A DNA stretch of 64,000 bases from Xenorhabdus szentirmaii DSM 16338 (GCF_002632585.1 NZ_NIBV01000001.1:610094-674093); one strand, 5' to 3'. Shown: positions 29,891 to 40,117, counted from the first letter of the stretch. Numbers and translations: made by a program. The notes: generated from the sequence alone by a model not told the origin.

Positions 29891-31120
29891 ATGACGGAAC
29901 AAAATCAATCCACCGACGCGGTTGAGACTAAACCAACTGCTCCCCAGAAGTCCAAAAGTTGTGGCTGGGTGGGCAATACTCTCTCAATCGCTATTTCTCT
30001 GGCGATTGGGATAGGTGGCTTTTACATTTATTATCATGGTAAACAGCAAAATGCGGCATTAATCGCTGAAAATAACACTCTTCAACAGCAAATTGCCTCA
30101 CTGATGGAACAGCAGTCTACCGATAAACAAAATCTTGACGCCAAGATCCAAACATTAGAAACATCCTTGAAAGAACAGATTGAATCTCAAAACCATCAGT
30201 TAGATGAGCGTGTAGGCAAACTACAAACACGAGTTTCATCACTTTCAAATTCTGATATCGAAAACTGGCGACTGGCGCAGGCAAGTTCTCTGGTTAAAAT
30301 GGCAGGCTACAAAATATGGAGTGAGCAGGATGTCACCACCGCCATCGCCTTACTGGAAGATGCTGACCGGAATATCGCAGAAATGGGCGATCCCAGCCTT
30401 ATTCACGCCCGCAAAGCGATCAGAGACGATATAAATACGCTGACTAAAATCCAACAAACTGATTTGGAAGGTATTATTCTGGCGCTGAATCAACTCTCAA
30501 ACCAAGTGGATAACTTACCGCTTATTGATAGAGTTGAACAAGGCGCCCCCATGGAGAAAAATAACCGGGAAATTACGGCTTCGCTCTCAGATTGGAATAA
30601 AAACCTGCGCAATAGCCTGAAAAGTTTTATGGACAACTTTATTACCATTACACCCCGTGATAACAATAAAGCTGCACTGCTGGCCCCTAATCAGGATATT
30701 TATCTGCGTGAAAATATTCGTTCTAAGCTGCTGATTGCTGTACAGGCAGTTCCCCGCCAGCAAGAAGAAATTTACAAGAAATCACTGGAATCTGTCGGAG
30801 AGTGGGTCAGAGCCTATTTTGATAACTCAGTGCCAGATACCGAAAGCTTCTTAAGCAGTGTTGACTCATTGGAAGCGCGATCACTTTCTATCACGCTGCC
30901 TGAACAACTGGAAAGCCAACAAATTCTGTCCGAGCTGGTGCGTAAACGCATCTATAATTTACCCGGTTCCGAGCCGGCAACCCCAAAAAATCATGCAGAG
31001 GCTCAATCTGAACCTGAGCCGAAGCGCCAAACCGAATCTGAAACGCAATCTGAGCCAAAACACCAACCACCGTCTGAGCCGCTATCCGGTCAGGCAGAAA
31101 CTCACGTTGAAGAGAGCTGA
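29891..31120 (+). CDS. hemX: HemX, membrane protein of the hem operon
   Basis: A protein of 409 residues with a short polar N-terminus, one membrane helix (NTLSIAISLAIGIGGFYIYY), a coiled coil rich in Gln/Leu and a periplasmic domain containing LLAPNQDIYLRENIRSKLL. The C-terminal 40 residues are a Pro/Glu/Ser/Gln repeat tail. Although often annotated as a uroporphyrinogen III methyltransferase, it lacks the SAM-binding motifs, so that name should not be used; the role is unknown. I start it at ATG 29891 (TEQNQSTDA, like E. coli) rather than an ATG three codons earlier. Confidence 0.93.
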   Translation: MTEQNQSTDAVETKPTAPQKSKSCGWVGNTLSIAISLAIGIGGFYIYYHGKQQNAALIAENNTLQQQIASLMEQQSTDKQNLDAKIQTLETSLKEQIESQNHQLDERVGKLQTRVSSLSNSDIENWRLAQASSLVKMAGYKIWSEQDVTTAIALLEDADRNIAEMGDPSLIHARKAIRDDINTLTKIQQTDLEGIILALNQLSNQVDNLPLIDRVEQGAPMEKNNREITASLSDWNKNLRNSLKSFMDNFITITPRDNNKAALLAPNQDIYLRENIRSKLLIAVQAVPRQQEEIYKKSLESVGEWVRAYFDNSVPDTESFLSSVDSLEARSLSITLPEQLESQQILSELVRKRIYNLPGSEPATPKNHAEAQSEPEPKRQTESETQSEPKHQPPSEPLSGQAETHVEES

Positions 31121-31122
31121 GC

Positions 31123-32328
31123 ATGCTAAAAGTATTACTACTGTTCACTATCCTCATTATAGGTGTCGTACTCGGCCCTATGTTATCCGGACACCAAGGA
31201 TATGTGTTGATCCGAACGGATGCCAAAGATATCGAAACCAGCATCACAGGGCTGGCGATCATGTTCCTGTTGCTGCAATTCCTGCTGATTTTTATCGGTT
31301 GGTGTTATCGTCGGCTAAAACGCACCAGCACATTTACCCACAGCTGGATATTTGGCGGATACAAACGCAGTCAGGCTCGTTCACAGACCAAACAAGCCCT
31401 GCTTAAACTTGCGGAAGGGGATTTCAAGCAGGTTGAGCATTTAATGACCCGCAATATTGACCATGCTGAGCACCCTGTCGTGAACTACCTGATGGCGGCT
31501 GAAGCTGCCCAGCAACGCGGGGATTATTTCAGGACCAATCAATATATTGAACGTGCCGCAGAAGTTGCTGATAAAGATCAACTCCCGGTTGATATTACCC
31601 GCGTACGTATCCAACTGGCCCAGGGAGAGATCCACGCTGCACGCAATGGCGTGGATAAATTGCTGAATTATGCCCCACGCCATCCTGAAGTATTACGGTT
31701 GGCTGAACAGGCCTATACTCTTTCGGGTGCTTATCAATCACTGATTGATATTTTGCCTTCAATAATGAAGATCGATCTGCACAATGAAGACGAAATTATT
31801 AAACTGCGTCAGCAAGCCTATGCCGGGTTAATGAATCAGGTGATGGCAGAAAAAGGCAGTAATGGCCTGAAAATCTGGTGGAAAGATCAAAGCCGCAAAG
31901 TGCGCCATGATATCGTACTGCAAGTCGCCATGGCCGAACATTCAATTGAATGCAATGATCATGATACTGCGCAACAAATCATTCTGAATGGATTAAAGCA
32001 ACAGTATGACGAACGCCTTCTGTTATTAATTCCGCATCTTAAAACAAGCAAAGCCGAAGCCGTGCAAAAAACACTGGCTCACTTGTCAAAGCAACATGGC
32101 GCCACCCCCTTGCTCAACAGCACGATAGGGCAAGTCGCTTTGCGTCACGGAGAGTGGGCAAGTGCCGAAACCGCATTCAAAGCAGCGCTTGCACAACGTC
32201 CTGACGCCCATGACTATGCATGGCTTGCTGATGCCTTCGATAGATTGCAGAAGCACGAAGAAGCCGCCCAAGCCCGCAGCAAAGGTTTTATGCTGACGTT
32301 GAAACGCGACAGTGATATCGAAAGCTGA
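31123..32328 (+). CDS. hemY: HemY, TPR protein of the hem operon
   Basis: Inner-membrane protein of 401 residues with two N-terminal membrane helices (LKVLLLFTILIIGVVLG and TGLAIMFLLLQFLLIFIGW) and a cytoplasmic or periplasmic TPR region (EGDFKQVEHLMTRN, ARNGVDKLLNYAPRHPEVLRLAEQAY, WASAETAFKAALAQRPDAHDYAWLADAF). It is not the protoporphyrinogen oxidase called HemY in Gram-positives. It follows hemX by 2 bp. Role in tetrapyrrole synthesis is inferred only from the operon. Confidence 0.95.
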   Translation: MLKVLLLFTILIIGVVLGPMLSGHQGYVLIRTDAKDIETSITGLAIMFLLLQFLLIFIGWCYRRLKRTSTFTHSWIFGGYKRSQARSQTKQALLKLAEGDFKQVEHLMTRNIDHAEHPVVNYLMAAEAAQQRGDYFRTNQYIERAAEVADKDQLPVDITRVRIQLAQGEIHAARNGVDKLLNYAPRHPEVLRLAEQAYTLSGAYQSLIDILPSIMKIDLHNEDEIIKLRQQAYAGLMNQVMAEKGSNGLKIWWKDQSRKVRHDIVLQVAMAEHSIECNDHDTAQQIILNGLKQQYDERLLLLIPHLKTSKAEAVQKTLAHLSKQHGATPLLNSTIGQVALRHGEWASAETAFKAALAQRPDAHDYAWLADAFDRLQKHEEAAQARSKGFMLTLKRDSDIES

Positions 32329-32381
32329 CATCCTCTGAACCACTGGGTTTTACGGCGTTTTTGGTAAAGCCTGCTAATTTT

Positions 32382-32434
32382 CCCGGTTAACGGTAATATG
32401 AATCATTTGGGATAAAATAAGATCGTTAACCGGG
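32382..32434. repeat. Perfect 11-bp inverted repeat between hemY and glmZ
   Basis: CCCGGTTAACG (32382-32392) and CGTTAACCGGG (32424-32434) are exact complements 31 bp apart. It lies downstream of both the convergent hemY and glmZ. The long loop and lack of a U tract argue against a simple terminator. Confidence 0.7.
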
Positions 32435-32543
32435 TATCCATACTGTTTATCCCTTTCATCACCTCTTCCTGAAAACGAAGCTTTGCGACGTACCAAAAAC
32501 GTACCCGACGAGAACTTACCCAATAAGTACAAGATCAACAGGC

Positions 32544-32573
32544 AAAAAAAAACACCTATCAAAAGATAGGTGT
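32544..32573 (-). terminator. Intrinsic terminator of glmZ
   Basis: On the minus strand, ACACCTATC and GATAGGTGT form a 9-bp stem with loop TTTT, followed by a run of nine T. It ends the glmZ transcript. Confidence 0.92.
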
Positions 32574-32752
32574 ATAAATCCAATCAGGTCTACAGACGGA
32601 TAGTGCCTCACTCAACGTTGTGTCCTGTTTGTGATGAAAAGCAAATACGCTGACTCATCTATAACGTGGACCATAGGCACTGGAAATTAGCTCTACATCA
32701 TCCCGAGGTTTATGAAGTCGATGCTGTCATAAGGAGTAGGATGAGTATCTAC
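32544..32752 (-). ncRNA. glmZ: Small regulatory RNA GlmZ
   Basis: A 209-nt RNA on the minus strand, convergent with hemY, the same locus as in E. coli where GlmZ is about 207 nt. The 5' end GTAGATACTCATCC resembles the E. coli 5' end, and ACACAACGTTGAGTGAGGCA (3' part, about 32604-32623) is nearly identical to the E. coli segment just before the glmS-pairing and RapZ/RNase E processing region. An intrinsic terminator closes it. GlmZ with Hfq activates translation of glmS (glucosamine-6-phosphate synthase), feeding UDP-GlcNAc to peptidoglycan, LPS and ECA. A well-placed sigma54 promoter ends one base from the predicted 5' end. Assigned from remembered sequence; a covariance search would settle it. 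Confidence 0.9.
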
Positions 32753-32763
32753 AGGGTAGATTA

Positions 32764-32779
32764 AGCATTTTCCGTGCCA
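32764..32779 (-). promoter_or_regulatory. Sigma54 promoter of glmZ
   Basis: The minus strand reads TGGCACGGAAAATGCT, against the consensus TGGCACG-N4-TTGCW: the GG and GC pairs are intact at the right spacing and only one of the core bases differs. It predicts transcription start at 32753 or 32752, where the glmZ homology begins. No good sigma70 -35/-10 pair overlaps it, so glmZ may be fully sigma54-dependent here, as in Yersinia. Confidence 0.88.
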
Positions 32780-32872
32780 AGTTTTTTAATCAAAGTAAAT
32801 CTCGTTAACTCCCACCTTAATCAACTTTCTGTAACCAAGATCCATTTTTTCAACAGATAATTTCTAAAACAC

Positions 32873-32986
32873 CGTCTCTCATTAGAGACGCCTTCAAAGT
32901 TATTTATATATTTTTCATTAAAATCAAAATATTATGTGTCTCACATTTGAGACACTCAATAATGAGATTGTCGTTAAAATACAACA
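32873..32986 (-). promoter_or_regulatory. Three GlrR-type activator sites upstream of glmZ
   Basis: GlrR sites have the form TGTC-N10-GACA. Here one is perfect (32937-32954), one is CGTC-N10-GACG (32873-32890) and one is TGTC-N10-AACA (32969-32986). They lie about 130, 193 and 225 bp upstream of the predicted glmZ start, typical for a bacterial enhancer-binding protein. Between them and the promoter a weak IHF-like AATCAA-N4 sequence occurs at 32819. The rest of the spacer up to the tRNA operon is AT-rich and holds nothing else. Confidence 0.75.
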
Positions 32987-33114
32987 TCAACAAAAAACCA
33001 CTTTTAAAACATAAAATTAACAAAATGGTAAAAATCATGGGGTTTAATATTATGTTTAAGGAAAAGATAAAGTAACTAAAGGAAATTGGAGAGAAAAAAA
33101 AGAAAAAGAAAAAG

Positions 33115-33142
33115 AAAAAGCCCCGCTGTTGCGGGGCTTTTT
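33115..33142. terminator. Terminator of the argX-proM tRNA operon
   Basis: AAAAAG-CCCCGC pairs with GCGGGG-CTTTTT around TGTT. On the minus strand it is followed by repeated CTTTTT units, an unusually long U-rich tract. Confidence 0.93.
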
Positions 33143-33150
33143 CAGGAACA

Positions 33151-33227
33151 TGGTCGGCGAGAGAGGATTCGAACCTCCGACCCACTGGTCCCAAACCAGT
33201 TGCGCTACCAAGCTGCGCTACTCGCCG
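33151..33227 (-). tRNA. proM: tRNA-Pro (anticodon TGG)
   Basis: A 77-nt cloverleaf on the minus strand with encoded CCA, acceptor CGGCGAG and anticodon TGG in the loop TTTGGGA. Last gene of the argX-hisR-leuT-proM operon, conserved in order with E. coli. Confidence 0.97.
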
Positions 33228-33254
33228 AAATATATTTTTTAGCTCTCTTTTCTA

Positions 33255-33341
33255 TGGTGCGAAAGGGGGGACTTGAACCCCCACGTCCGTAAGGACACTA
33301 ACACCTGAAGCTAGCGCGTCTACCAATTCCGCCACCCTCGC
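33255..33341 (-). tRNA. leuT: tRNA-Leu (anticodon CAG)
   Basis: An 87-nt tRNA with a long variable arm (TGTCCTTACGGACG), encoded CCA and anticodon CAG in the loop CTTCAGGTG, matching E. coli leuT in length and position. Confidence 0.97.
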
Positions 33342-33356
33342 ATGTCATAAAAAAGA

Positions 33357-33433
33357 TGGGGTGGCTAACGAGACTCGAACTCGCGACGACTGGAATCACA
33401 ATCCAGGGCTCTACCAACTGAGCTATAGCCACC
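33357..33433 (-). tRNA. hisR: tRNA-His (anticodon GTG)
   Basis: A 77-nt tRNA counting the extra 5' G (position -1) typical of tRNA-His, encoded in the DNA opposite C73. Anticodon GTG in the loop TTGTGAT; CCA encoded. Confidence 0.97.
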
Positions 33434-33526
33434 ATAACAACTATCTTTTTTCAGATACTGTCTTACTACTTACAACGAATCGCGTTTACCACGATAACTC
33501 ATTGTCACTGCTCCTGCACGCTTTAA

Positions 33527-33603
<77 letters not shown>

Positions 33604-33624
33604 TTAACGCCGTTGCGGTGGAGG

Positions 33625-33653
33625 ATAGTACGGATTTAATCTCCAACTGTCCA
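33625..33653 (-). promoter_or_regulatory. Promoter of the argX-hisR-leuT-proM operon
   Basis: The minus strand has TGGACA (33648-33653) and TACTAT (33625-33630) 17 bp apart, followed by a C-rich discriminator. It lies just before argX. Confidence 0.75.
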
Positions 33654-33762
33654 GTGCTTTTTTAAAAGAAATGATGCGTTTGATTACGCTTTGTTCATTT
33701 AGGTGATAAAGACAGCACATTTACACCACGATGGCGTTTTCAGATCAAAAAAACGGTCAGGG

Positions 33763-35139
33763 CTATGTTAATTCTTTCCGCTGCTGAATGATGTATTTCA
33801 CTAAATAGAGGAATGACACAACCAACAAAAATATCCCACCCACGATAAGTGAAAAACGTGTATCCGGGTTAATGGCCATTCCAACCAACACACAGCAGAG
33901 GAAAATCAAGGTCAGGTAATTGATATAAGGAAACAGGATCGATTTAAAGCAATGCTGTTTCAGTGCTTCCTCGTGATGCTTACGGAAACGCAGCTGACTC
34001 ACCAGAATGACAAACCACGGTACCATACCCGGCAATACGCTGGCACTGTAAACGTAAACAAATACAGCCTTAGGGTCCGGAAGCAGGTAATTCAGGCTAG
34101 AGCCTGCAATCAAACAACCGATGGTGATCGCGATACATTTCACCGGTACACCGTTTTTCGACAAATTAAGCAGTGAAGCCGGAAGTTGGCGGTTCTGTGC
34201 CAGCGCGTACAACATCCTGCCGCCGCAGTACATTCCACTGTTACAGCCAGAAAGCGCTGCCGTCAGAACGACAAAGTTAATGACTGCCGCCGCAGAGACG
34301 ATACCGACTTTGGCAAAGGTCATGACAAACGGACTGCCGTGTGACTCAATTTCAGTCCACGGGAACAACGTCACAACAATAAAAATAGCACCGACATAGA
34401 AAATCAGGATACGCCACAAGATATTGTTGATCGCTTTCTTGAGGGTAATTTGTGGGTTTTTCGCTTCACCGGCAGTAATCCCCACCAGTTCAACCCCCTG
34501 ATAGGATGCCACAACAATACAGAGGGCAAACAAAAAGCCTTTCCAGCCCCCGGAAAAGAAACCACCATGTGACGTCAGGTTATCCAGGCCAATAGGCTGC
34601 CAACCATTGCCCAAACCGAAGAAAATCAAACCGACGCCAATCAGAATCATCACGATAATCGTCGTGACTTTGATCATGGCAAACCAAAACTCCAATTCAC
34701 CATACAACCTTACCGCCGCCAGGTTTGCCAAGGCAACCAATCCTACTGCGACTAATGCAGGTATCCACTGGGGCAGTTCCGGGAACCAAAATTTGGCATA
34801 TTCACCGATGGCGGTGATTTCTGAAATCCCCACCGAAACCCACATAAACCAATATCCCCATGCTGTCAGGCATCCCCAATATGGACTGAGATATTTATGC
34901 CCGAACGCCGCAAATGAGCCGGTAACAGGTTCAATAAACAGCATTTCGCCCATTGAACGCATGATGAAAAAGACAAAAAGCCCAGCAATAATGTAAGCCA
35001 GCAAAACAGACGGGCCGGCCCATTTCAAGGTACTGGCTGAACCCATGAACAGCCCTACGCCGATAGTGCCACCTAGCGCAATCAGCTCAATATGACGTGC
35101 CTCAAGTCCTCTTTGCAGGCTCTGTTTTGAATCACTCAT
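33763..35139 (-). CDS. thrP: Threonine/serine transporter ThrP (YifK), APC family
   Basis: Amino-acid permease of 458 residues with 12 predicted membrane helices. The APC opening [19 protein letters not shown] and the block [19 protein letters not shown] are characteristic, and residues 1-70 are almost the same as those of E. coli YifK, shown to be a proton-coupled threonine/serine importer (ThrP). In E. coli yifK also lies between wecG and argX. It starts at ATG after GGGAG. In E. coli the gene is repressed by Lrp and by the GcvB small RNA; no such site was confirmed here. Confidence 0.95.
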   Translation of the reverse strand: MSDSKQSLQRGLEARHIELIALGGTIGVGLFMGSASTLKWAGPSVLLAYIIAGLFVFFIMRSMGEMLFIEPVTGSFAAFGHKYLSPYWGCLTAWGYWFMWVSVGISEITAIGEYAKFWFPELPQWIPALVAVGLVALANLAAVRLYGELEFWFAMIKVTTIIVMILIGVGLIFFGLGNGWQPIGLDNLTSHGGFFSGGWKGFLFALCIVVASYQGVELVGITAGEAKNPQITLKKAINNILWRILIFYVGAIFIVVTLFPWTEIESHGSPFVMTFAKVGIVSAAAVINFVVLTAALSGCNSGMYCGGRMLYALAQNRQLPASLLNLSKNGVPVKCIAITIGCLIAGSSLNYLLPDPKAVFVYVYSASVLPGMVPWFVILVSQLRFRKHHEEALKQHCFKSILFPYINYLTLIFLCCVLVGMAINPDTRFSLIVGGIFLLVVSFLYLVKYIIQQRKELT

Positions 35140-35638
35140 AAAACTCCCTATCCACTTTTATGATGTTTATATTTGCAAACAGAAAAAATACAGGAATTGA
35201 TAATCAATCATTGTAAAAAAGGCTGGGATCAAAGCACGTTTTGCCGAACAGTGAAATAAAAAATTACAAAATTAAGCCAATGCCAGTTTTATTTCACATA
35301 AAAGAGGGGGAAAACAGCATTAATAATGGATGATTTCTATACAATCAACAGACGGGGTTTTCACACTGTTGCCACACGCACAGTTGGTTTTCTGCAAACG
35401 CAGTTGGCTTTCCACAAACACAGAGGTGAAAAAGCCGGGATCAAAGCGAGGTAAAACGGAAGTGAATACCTGTCGCCGTTCAAGTTACAGCTCCATTGGC
35501 GGCAGCCTGAAACCCACTGGGCACGGGGTATCGATCCGCTGGATTACGTGATGCAGGGCATTTCTGCTATACCCTGCTTTTGTTATGCCCTGCTTTTGTA
35601 TTTTTGGCATTCAAATTTGCTGAAAGCAAAATGGCGGG
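35140..35638. other. thrP-wecG spacer with repeats and a possible gene remnant
   Basis: Upstream of thrP the sequence is AT-rich and must hold its promoter. A 20-bp imperfect tandem repeat begins at 35381 (CAGTTGGTTTTCTGCAAACG, then CAGTTGGCTTTCCACAAACA). From 35461 to 35559 a GC-richer stretch reads EYLSPFKLQLHWRQPE-THWARGIDPLDYV in one frame, without a start codon. It looks like a fragment of a coding sequence I cannot identify. Confidence 0.5.
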
Positions 35639-36376
35639 TCAGAGTTTGCCACCATAATAATAACCAAGAAACCTTAATAACTTGATTTGCCTACGGATAC
35701 GGCTTGGTTGGGATAACAGGCGATACAACCATTCCAACCCCAAATTTTGCCAAACCTTTGGAGCACGTTTAACACGCCCGGTAAAGACATCGTATGTGCC
35801 ACCAACCCCCATATACAATCCCTCTGGGTGTACTTTGCGGCAATCACGCATGAAAATTTCCTGTTTCGGGGAACCCATAGCGACAGTGATAATCTTTGCT
35901 CCACTGGCACGAATCCGCTCAAATACGGTATCGCGGGTTTCTGGTGTAAAATAACCGTCCTGACTACCCACAATATTCACGTTCCACTGGGTACATAATT
36001 TGTTTTCTGTCTCAGCCAGAACCTCAGGCTTTCCACCGATCAAGAAAACGGGCGTACCTTCACGTCCCGCACGCTCCATCAAGGCTTCCCATAAATCGGC
36101 ACCCGCAATGCGAGCGACATCTGCACCCGGATATTTACGACGAATGGCGCGTACAATGCTGATACCATCTGCGTACAGATACTCAGCCTCATCCAGCAAC
36201 ATACTCAATGCATTGTCTTTTTCTGCCGTGAGAATTTTTTCTGCATTAATTGCAACCAATGTACCCGCCTTCACTTTCCCATCTTGAAAAAGGTGATCAA
36301 GAAAATGCGACATACCGCGAAATCCCCAAATATTGAGGCCACGAATGCCGTATCTGGGAATATTATTCAGCGCCAT
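35639..36376 (-). CDS. wecG: UDP-ManNAcA transferase WecG (ECA lipid II synthesis)
   Basis: Adds N-acetylmannosaminuronic acid to lipid I (GlcNAc-PP-undecaprenol) to form ECA lipid II; peripheral inner-membrane GT26-family enzyme. The 245 residues contain the WecG/TagA/CpsF signature: [18 protein letters not shown] and [31 protein letters not shown]. Last gene of the wec operon; overlaps wzyE by 14 bp, as expected for tight coupling. Length equals that of E. coli WecG. Confidence 0.97.
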   Translation of the reverse strand: MALNNIPRYGIRGLNIWGFRGMSHFLDHLFQDGKVKAGTLVAINAEKILTAEKDNALSMLLDEAEYLYADGISIVRAIRRKYPGADVARIAGADLWEALMERAGREGTPVFLIGGKPEVLAETENKLCTQWNVNIVGSQDGYFTPETRDTVFERIRASGAKIITVAMGSPKQEIFMRDCRKVHPEGLYMGVGGTYDVFTGRVKRAPKVWQNLGLEWLYRLLSQPSRIRRQIKLLRFLGYYYGGKL

Positions 36377-37790
36377 TTTTCTTCCTTACATCCAGAGCAA
36401 CAGATGTTTTTTGTGATAAAGCTAAATTACTGGCAGTGAACTTACGTATCAGCCCTACACTGTCAAACAACCAATACAATAGTTTCGCTGCAACCAAACA
36501 CAGCCCAAAAACAAGACAAAAGAACACAACACGGGAAACGAAAGAGTCCACCCCTTCACGAGCCAGAACTATCATGTTAAATATGGCCCCAAAGCAGAAA
36601 GCCTGTAAAATTGCTGCCTTATAACGATTGCTTTCCTGTTTTCCCGCATCATAGATCCAATCGAACCATTTAATAATTAAGCCAACCGCCATGGCACCCA
36701 GAGGGATAAAAAGTACCCCTCCCATCACCACCAGTGAACCAATCAACGTAGGGGAAATAGCAAGGCCTGAGTGATTATTCAATACATCCCATGTAAAGTA
36801 ATTAGCGGTGTTCCAGACCAAATTGGGCCGATCCGGCCATACCCAACTGGGAATGAAAACGTAAAAATCACGGATAATGGGCGCCAATCCCTGAAAATCT
36901 ATTTTGCCGTAGTTATCCAGCAACAGCGCCAGATTTTCCCACGGCGAGAAAGTATCTCTTGTCAGGTAAAGGAATGTATAAAATGCCTCTGCCCCACTGA
37001 CGTCCAGACTATAGCGTTTCAATGCCAGCCAGAACATACCGACAATCCCCATGATCCCAGCGGTGAATAACATCCACAAAGTGATCCAACCACGGACAAT
37101 GCCGATAAAGAGGAACAATGCAAACGCGATGATGATATTTGCCCGTGTTCCGCCCACTATCACATAAGTCAGAATGCCAAACCCGACGGTTCCTGCCAGA
37201 AAGCACAACCAACGGATTTTAGTTGGCTTCAGGAAAAACACCACCAGCATGGCCGGAATGAAGAAATAGAAAAAACGCTTAAGCGCCACGCCAGAAACCT
37301 GACTGGAGAATATCTGACTATAGGACTGCAATTTAAACAGCAAGAAACCATTCTGGAGAAAGAAAGCCCCCACTGTCGTGATGGCAATACCAGCCAACAG
37401 AAGCCATGTCAGATTAGTTTCTACCCGATTCATGTTGAATAGAGGCCTTCGCGATGAAGACACAGATGACATTTCCGATTCCGTACCATTGCCGCGGCGA
37501 GTTTTGGCGCTGAGCCGGGTTTTATAAGCAACATAATAAATGGCATAGAAACAACCCGATGCCAACATGGCATTCAGCAATGAATCCACTGGCACAACCT
37601 GCACCCCAAACTGGAACACAAGCATGCAAGTCAGGGGGAAGCCGAAATAGAATGTCAGCAGATACAGCAATGAGAAAAAGACATTAAAATTAAAGCGAAC
37701 ACGCCGGAATTCCAAGTATGTCAAGACCAGGATAAAGCTCAGAGAAAGCACGTAAACAACAAATAATCCACCGAATTGCGCCAAAGTCAT
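36363..37790 (-). CDS. wzyE: ECA polysaccharide polymerase WzyE
   Basis: Polytopic inner-membrane polymerase, 475 residues with about 11-12 helices, that joins flipped ECA trisaccharide units at the periplasmic face. E. coli WzyE has about 450; the extra length lies in a Ser/Arg-rich cytoplasmic loop near residues 95-120 ([22 protein letters not shown]) and in the C-terminal tail. [18 protein letters not shown] and the WVWPDRPN loop are family features. Located between wecF and wecG, with overlaps on both sides. Confidence 0.95.
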   Translation of the reverse strand: MTLAQFGGLFVVYVLSLSFILVLTYLEFRRVRFNFNVFFSLLYLLTFYFGFPLTCMLVFQFGVQVVPVDSLLNAMLASGCFYAIYYVAYKTRLSAKTRRGNGTESEMSSVSSSRRPLFNMNRVETNLTWLLLAGIAITTVGAFFLQNGFLLFKLQSYSQIFSSQVSGVALKRFFYFFIPAMLVVFFLKPTKIRWLCFLAGTVGFGILTYVIVGGTRANIIIAFALFLFIGIVRGWITLWMLFTAGIMGIVGMFWLALKRYSLDVSGAEAFYTFLYLTRDTFSPWENLALLLDNYGKIDFQGLAPIIRDFYVFIPSWVWPDRPNLVWNTANYFTWDVLNNHSGLAISPTLIGSLVVMGGVLFIPLGAMAVGLIIKWFDWIYDAGKQESNRYKAAILQAFCFGAIFNMIVLAREGVDSFVSRVVFFCLVFGLCLVAAKLLYWLFDSVGLIRKFTASNLALSQKTSVALDVRKKNGAE

Positions 37791-38869
37791 TGCTTTTCTC
37801 CGGATGCTGCCAATAGGGCGATTTTCCAGCCCTCAATGAAATTGGGATCAAAAAAAGCAATGGCTTTTTTATCGAGGGACAATATCTGATGCTGAACCAC
37901 CTGCACCCAGTTCTTGTTCAATTCATCACCATCAAACAGAACAGGAATGTTCTGTTCTGTTAAATCGTGCCAGAATGGATTTTGGCGACTCAAAACAAAC
38001 GGGATTCCCAACTGAATCAGTAAACAGAGCGTGCCAATACCCTGCTGACGAGTAAAAATGAAATAACCTAAATCACATTGACGCAACAATGACAGATATT
38101 CATCGAAGTCTATTTTTTCTTTCAAAACAGAGACGTTTTTTGCCGGAAACAGTGACAGTGCAATTTGTTCCACGCTCCGGATATAGGCTTGATTATTATC
38201 AGGATACCCCATTGGTATAATGACCCGGGCTTCATTGCCGAACTGCCGGTGAATTTTGTGCAAGGCTTCACCATGACGGTTGGACTGATCACCTGAATTC
38301 CCCAGTAAAATGGTGATGCCTTCTGAGGAAAACGCTTTTTCTGTTACGATCAATTCAGAATTCATGCGCGTCGGGAAGTAAAGCAATGATGACGGCACAT
38401 GAGATTTGGACTGGTGAAAATACTGGAGATCACCACGAGTGGCAAAAATATGCCCTACTTTCTTCTGAGCCAAACGGCGTAACTGATAGAACAACCGGAA
38501 TTTCAGCCGACGAGAATCTTCATATAAATCAGCCCCCCACGCATGCCACCAAAATTGGTGCGACTTGATTTTTCCCATGAAAAGCGCCAGCCACAAGGCT
38601 GCATTAAACTGCCCATGGAAAAAGAAACGCGTTGTTTTATCAGCCTGTGCCTTTTCTATCACCGCCCGTGATAAGGCCGCCTTGCTGTCATAAGCTGAGA
38701 TGGTCAGGCCAGAATAATTCGATAGCCATGAGTGGTCTTTGGATACCACCATAAAACACGGTTTAGCAGGGAAGCTCATCTCCTGCGCCAAAACGTCATT
38801 AAAAAAACGCAGCAGCGTTTGATTATGATGTGGGATATCCGATCCCAAAACGTGAATGAGGGTTGTCAT
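37787..38869 (-). CDS. wecF: Fuc4NAc transferase WecF (ECA lipid III synthesis)
   Basis: GT56-family glycosyltransferase of 360 residues that adds 4-acetamido-4,6-dideoxy-D-galactose from its TDP donor to lipid II, completing the ECA trisaccharide (lipid III). It opens [31 protein letters not shown] and VIIPMGYP are conserved in the family. Cytoplasmic, membrane-associated. It overlaps wzxE and wzyE by 4 bp each. Confidence 0.97.
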   Translation of the reverse strand: MTTLIHVLGSDIPHHNQTLLRFFNDVLAQEMSFPAKPCFMVVSKDHSWLSNYSGLTISAYDSKAALSRAVIEKAQADKTTRFFFHGQFNAALWLALFMGKIKSHQFWWHAWGADLYEDSRRLKFRLFYQLRRLAQKKVGHIFATRGDLQYFHQSKSHVPSSLLYFPTRMNSELIVTEKAFSSEGITILLGNSGDQSNRHGEALHKIHRQFGNEARVIIPMGYPDNNQAYIRSVEQIALSLFPAKNVSVLKEKIDFDEYLSLLRQCDLGYFIFTRQQGIGTLCLLIQLGIPFVLSRQNPFWHDLTEQNIPVLFDGDELNKNWVQVVQHQILSLDKKAIAFFDPNFIEGWKIALLAASGEKQ

Positions 38870-40116
38870 ACTCGCCTGCGGTAAATAATAAATACGCTAC
38901 AACAAAGAATGAAATAAACAATATATGTTGCCATATAAGACTGGGCCGCTCCCAATGCCCCATTTTCCGGTATCAACCAATGAGAAAATAGGGTCAGCAA
39001 AAGGAATTGGCTGATTTCAGTCAATATATAAAAACGCAGTGCTGCTTTCGCTATCACCAGATAACCAAAGACATAAGCGCCAACTTTTAGCACATCTCCC
39101 ACCAGTTGCCACGCAAACAGCTCCCTCATGGCGATAAATTTGTCCGAAAACAGCAACCAGATGGCAACGTCCCGCAACAACCAAACTGAAAAACTGGCAA
39201 CAGCCACCGCGGGTAAAACAAATTTCAATGCTTTCACAATCTCACTGGCAATTTCTTGCTTATTATCCAGACGGGACAGTGTCGGCAGCAAATAAACAGT
39301 GAAAGAAGCCGTGATGAATTGTAAGTAAGCATCCGAGATACTGCTGACCCCTTGCCAAATCCCAACCTCTTCCCAGCTATACCGCTCTGCCAGTAAATTC
39401 CGCATCATGATATAAGCAACGGGCAACGTCATGGAGGTCAGCAACGCCATCAGCGTAAATTTGCCCAAATGGCTGGCAATCGCACGATCCCACATTGGCT
39501 TCAAGGCCGGAAGTGTAATGGCCTTGCGACGCATAATCATCAGCCCGGCAGGAAAAACAACCAATGCAGGCACCAGAGCCAATCCTGCCAACGCACCTTC
39601 ATAACCCCCTACCCAATAACAGAGAGTGTAAGCGATAACGCCTGTTAAGCTGCCCAAGATAACCGCCAGCGCGTTTCCCTGAGCATCTCTGAATCCTTTC
39701 AGGATCGCCAGAAAATAGTTCGCGTAAGCGATACCCATTTGTATAAATGCGAGGGCCTGCACAACAGTTTTGTAACGGTTATGCCCAAATAACCCAAGAC
39801 TGATGGCATCACTGAACAACAGGAAAACCACTGCCAACACGGTTGAAAACCCCAGAATGATTGAGGACGACGTGCCCAACACTGCCCTGAGCTTTTCTGG
39901 TTGTTGATGGTGTTCCGCTACGTATTTGGTCACTCCATTAAAAATCCCCGCACCGGACAATACGCCCAGTACGGTGATAAGTTGTCGGAAATTACCTGCC
40001 TGCCCAACACCCGCTGGGCCGAAAGAGACAGCAAGAAGTTTAATAACCAGCAAACCCATGCCGATTTTGATCAGCGTGGAGCCAGCTGTCCAAACAGAAG
40101 CTTTGGCAAGTGACAT
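38866..40116 (-). CDS. wzxE: Lipid III flippase WzxE
   Basis: MOP-superfamily flippase that moves ECA lipid III across the inner membrane. The start at ATG 40116 gives 416 residues, the E. coli length, and the N-terminus [22 protein letters not shown]; the frame stays open 61 codons further upstream, but that part is inside wecE and is not used. Twelve predicted helices; the [17 protein letters not shown] segment is strongly conserved. It starts 1 bp after the wecE stop codon. Confidence 0.96.
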   Translation of the reverse strand: MSLAKASVWTAGSTLIKIGMGLLVIKLLAVSFGPAGVGQAGNFRQLITVLGVLSGAGIFNGVTKYVAEHHQQPEKLRAVLGTSSSIILGFSTVLAVVFLLFSDAISLGLFGHNRYKTVVQALAFIQMGIAYANYFLAILKGFRDAQGNALAVILGSLTGVIAYTLCYWVGGYEGALAGLALVPALVVFPAGLMIMRRKAITLPALKPMWDRAIASHLGKFTLMALLTSMTLPVAYIMMRNLLAERYSWEEVGIWQGVSSISDAYLQFITASFTVYLLPTLSRLDNKQEIASEIVKALKFVLPAVAVASFSVWLLRDVAIWLLFSDKFIAMRELFAWQLVGDVLKVGAYVFGYLVIAKAALRFYILTEISQFLLLTLFSHWLIPENGALGAAQSYMATYIVYFILCCSVFIIYRRRV

Positions 40117-40117
40117 A

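Noticed and set aside
29891..31120. HemX as a uroporphyrinogen III methyltransferase
   Set aside because: No SAM-binding motifs; the name is an old annotation error carried in the family.
32374..32583. 69-residue minus-strand frame beginning DLYTYLLIGVFFCLL
   Set aside because: It runs through the glmZ 3' end and terminator; the hydrophobic start is the U-rich terminator translated, and it has no Shine-Dalgarno.
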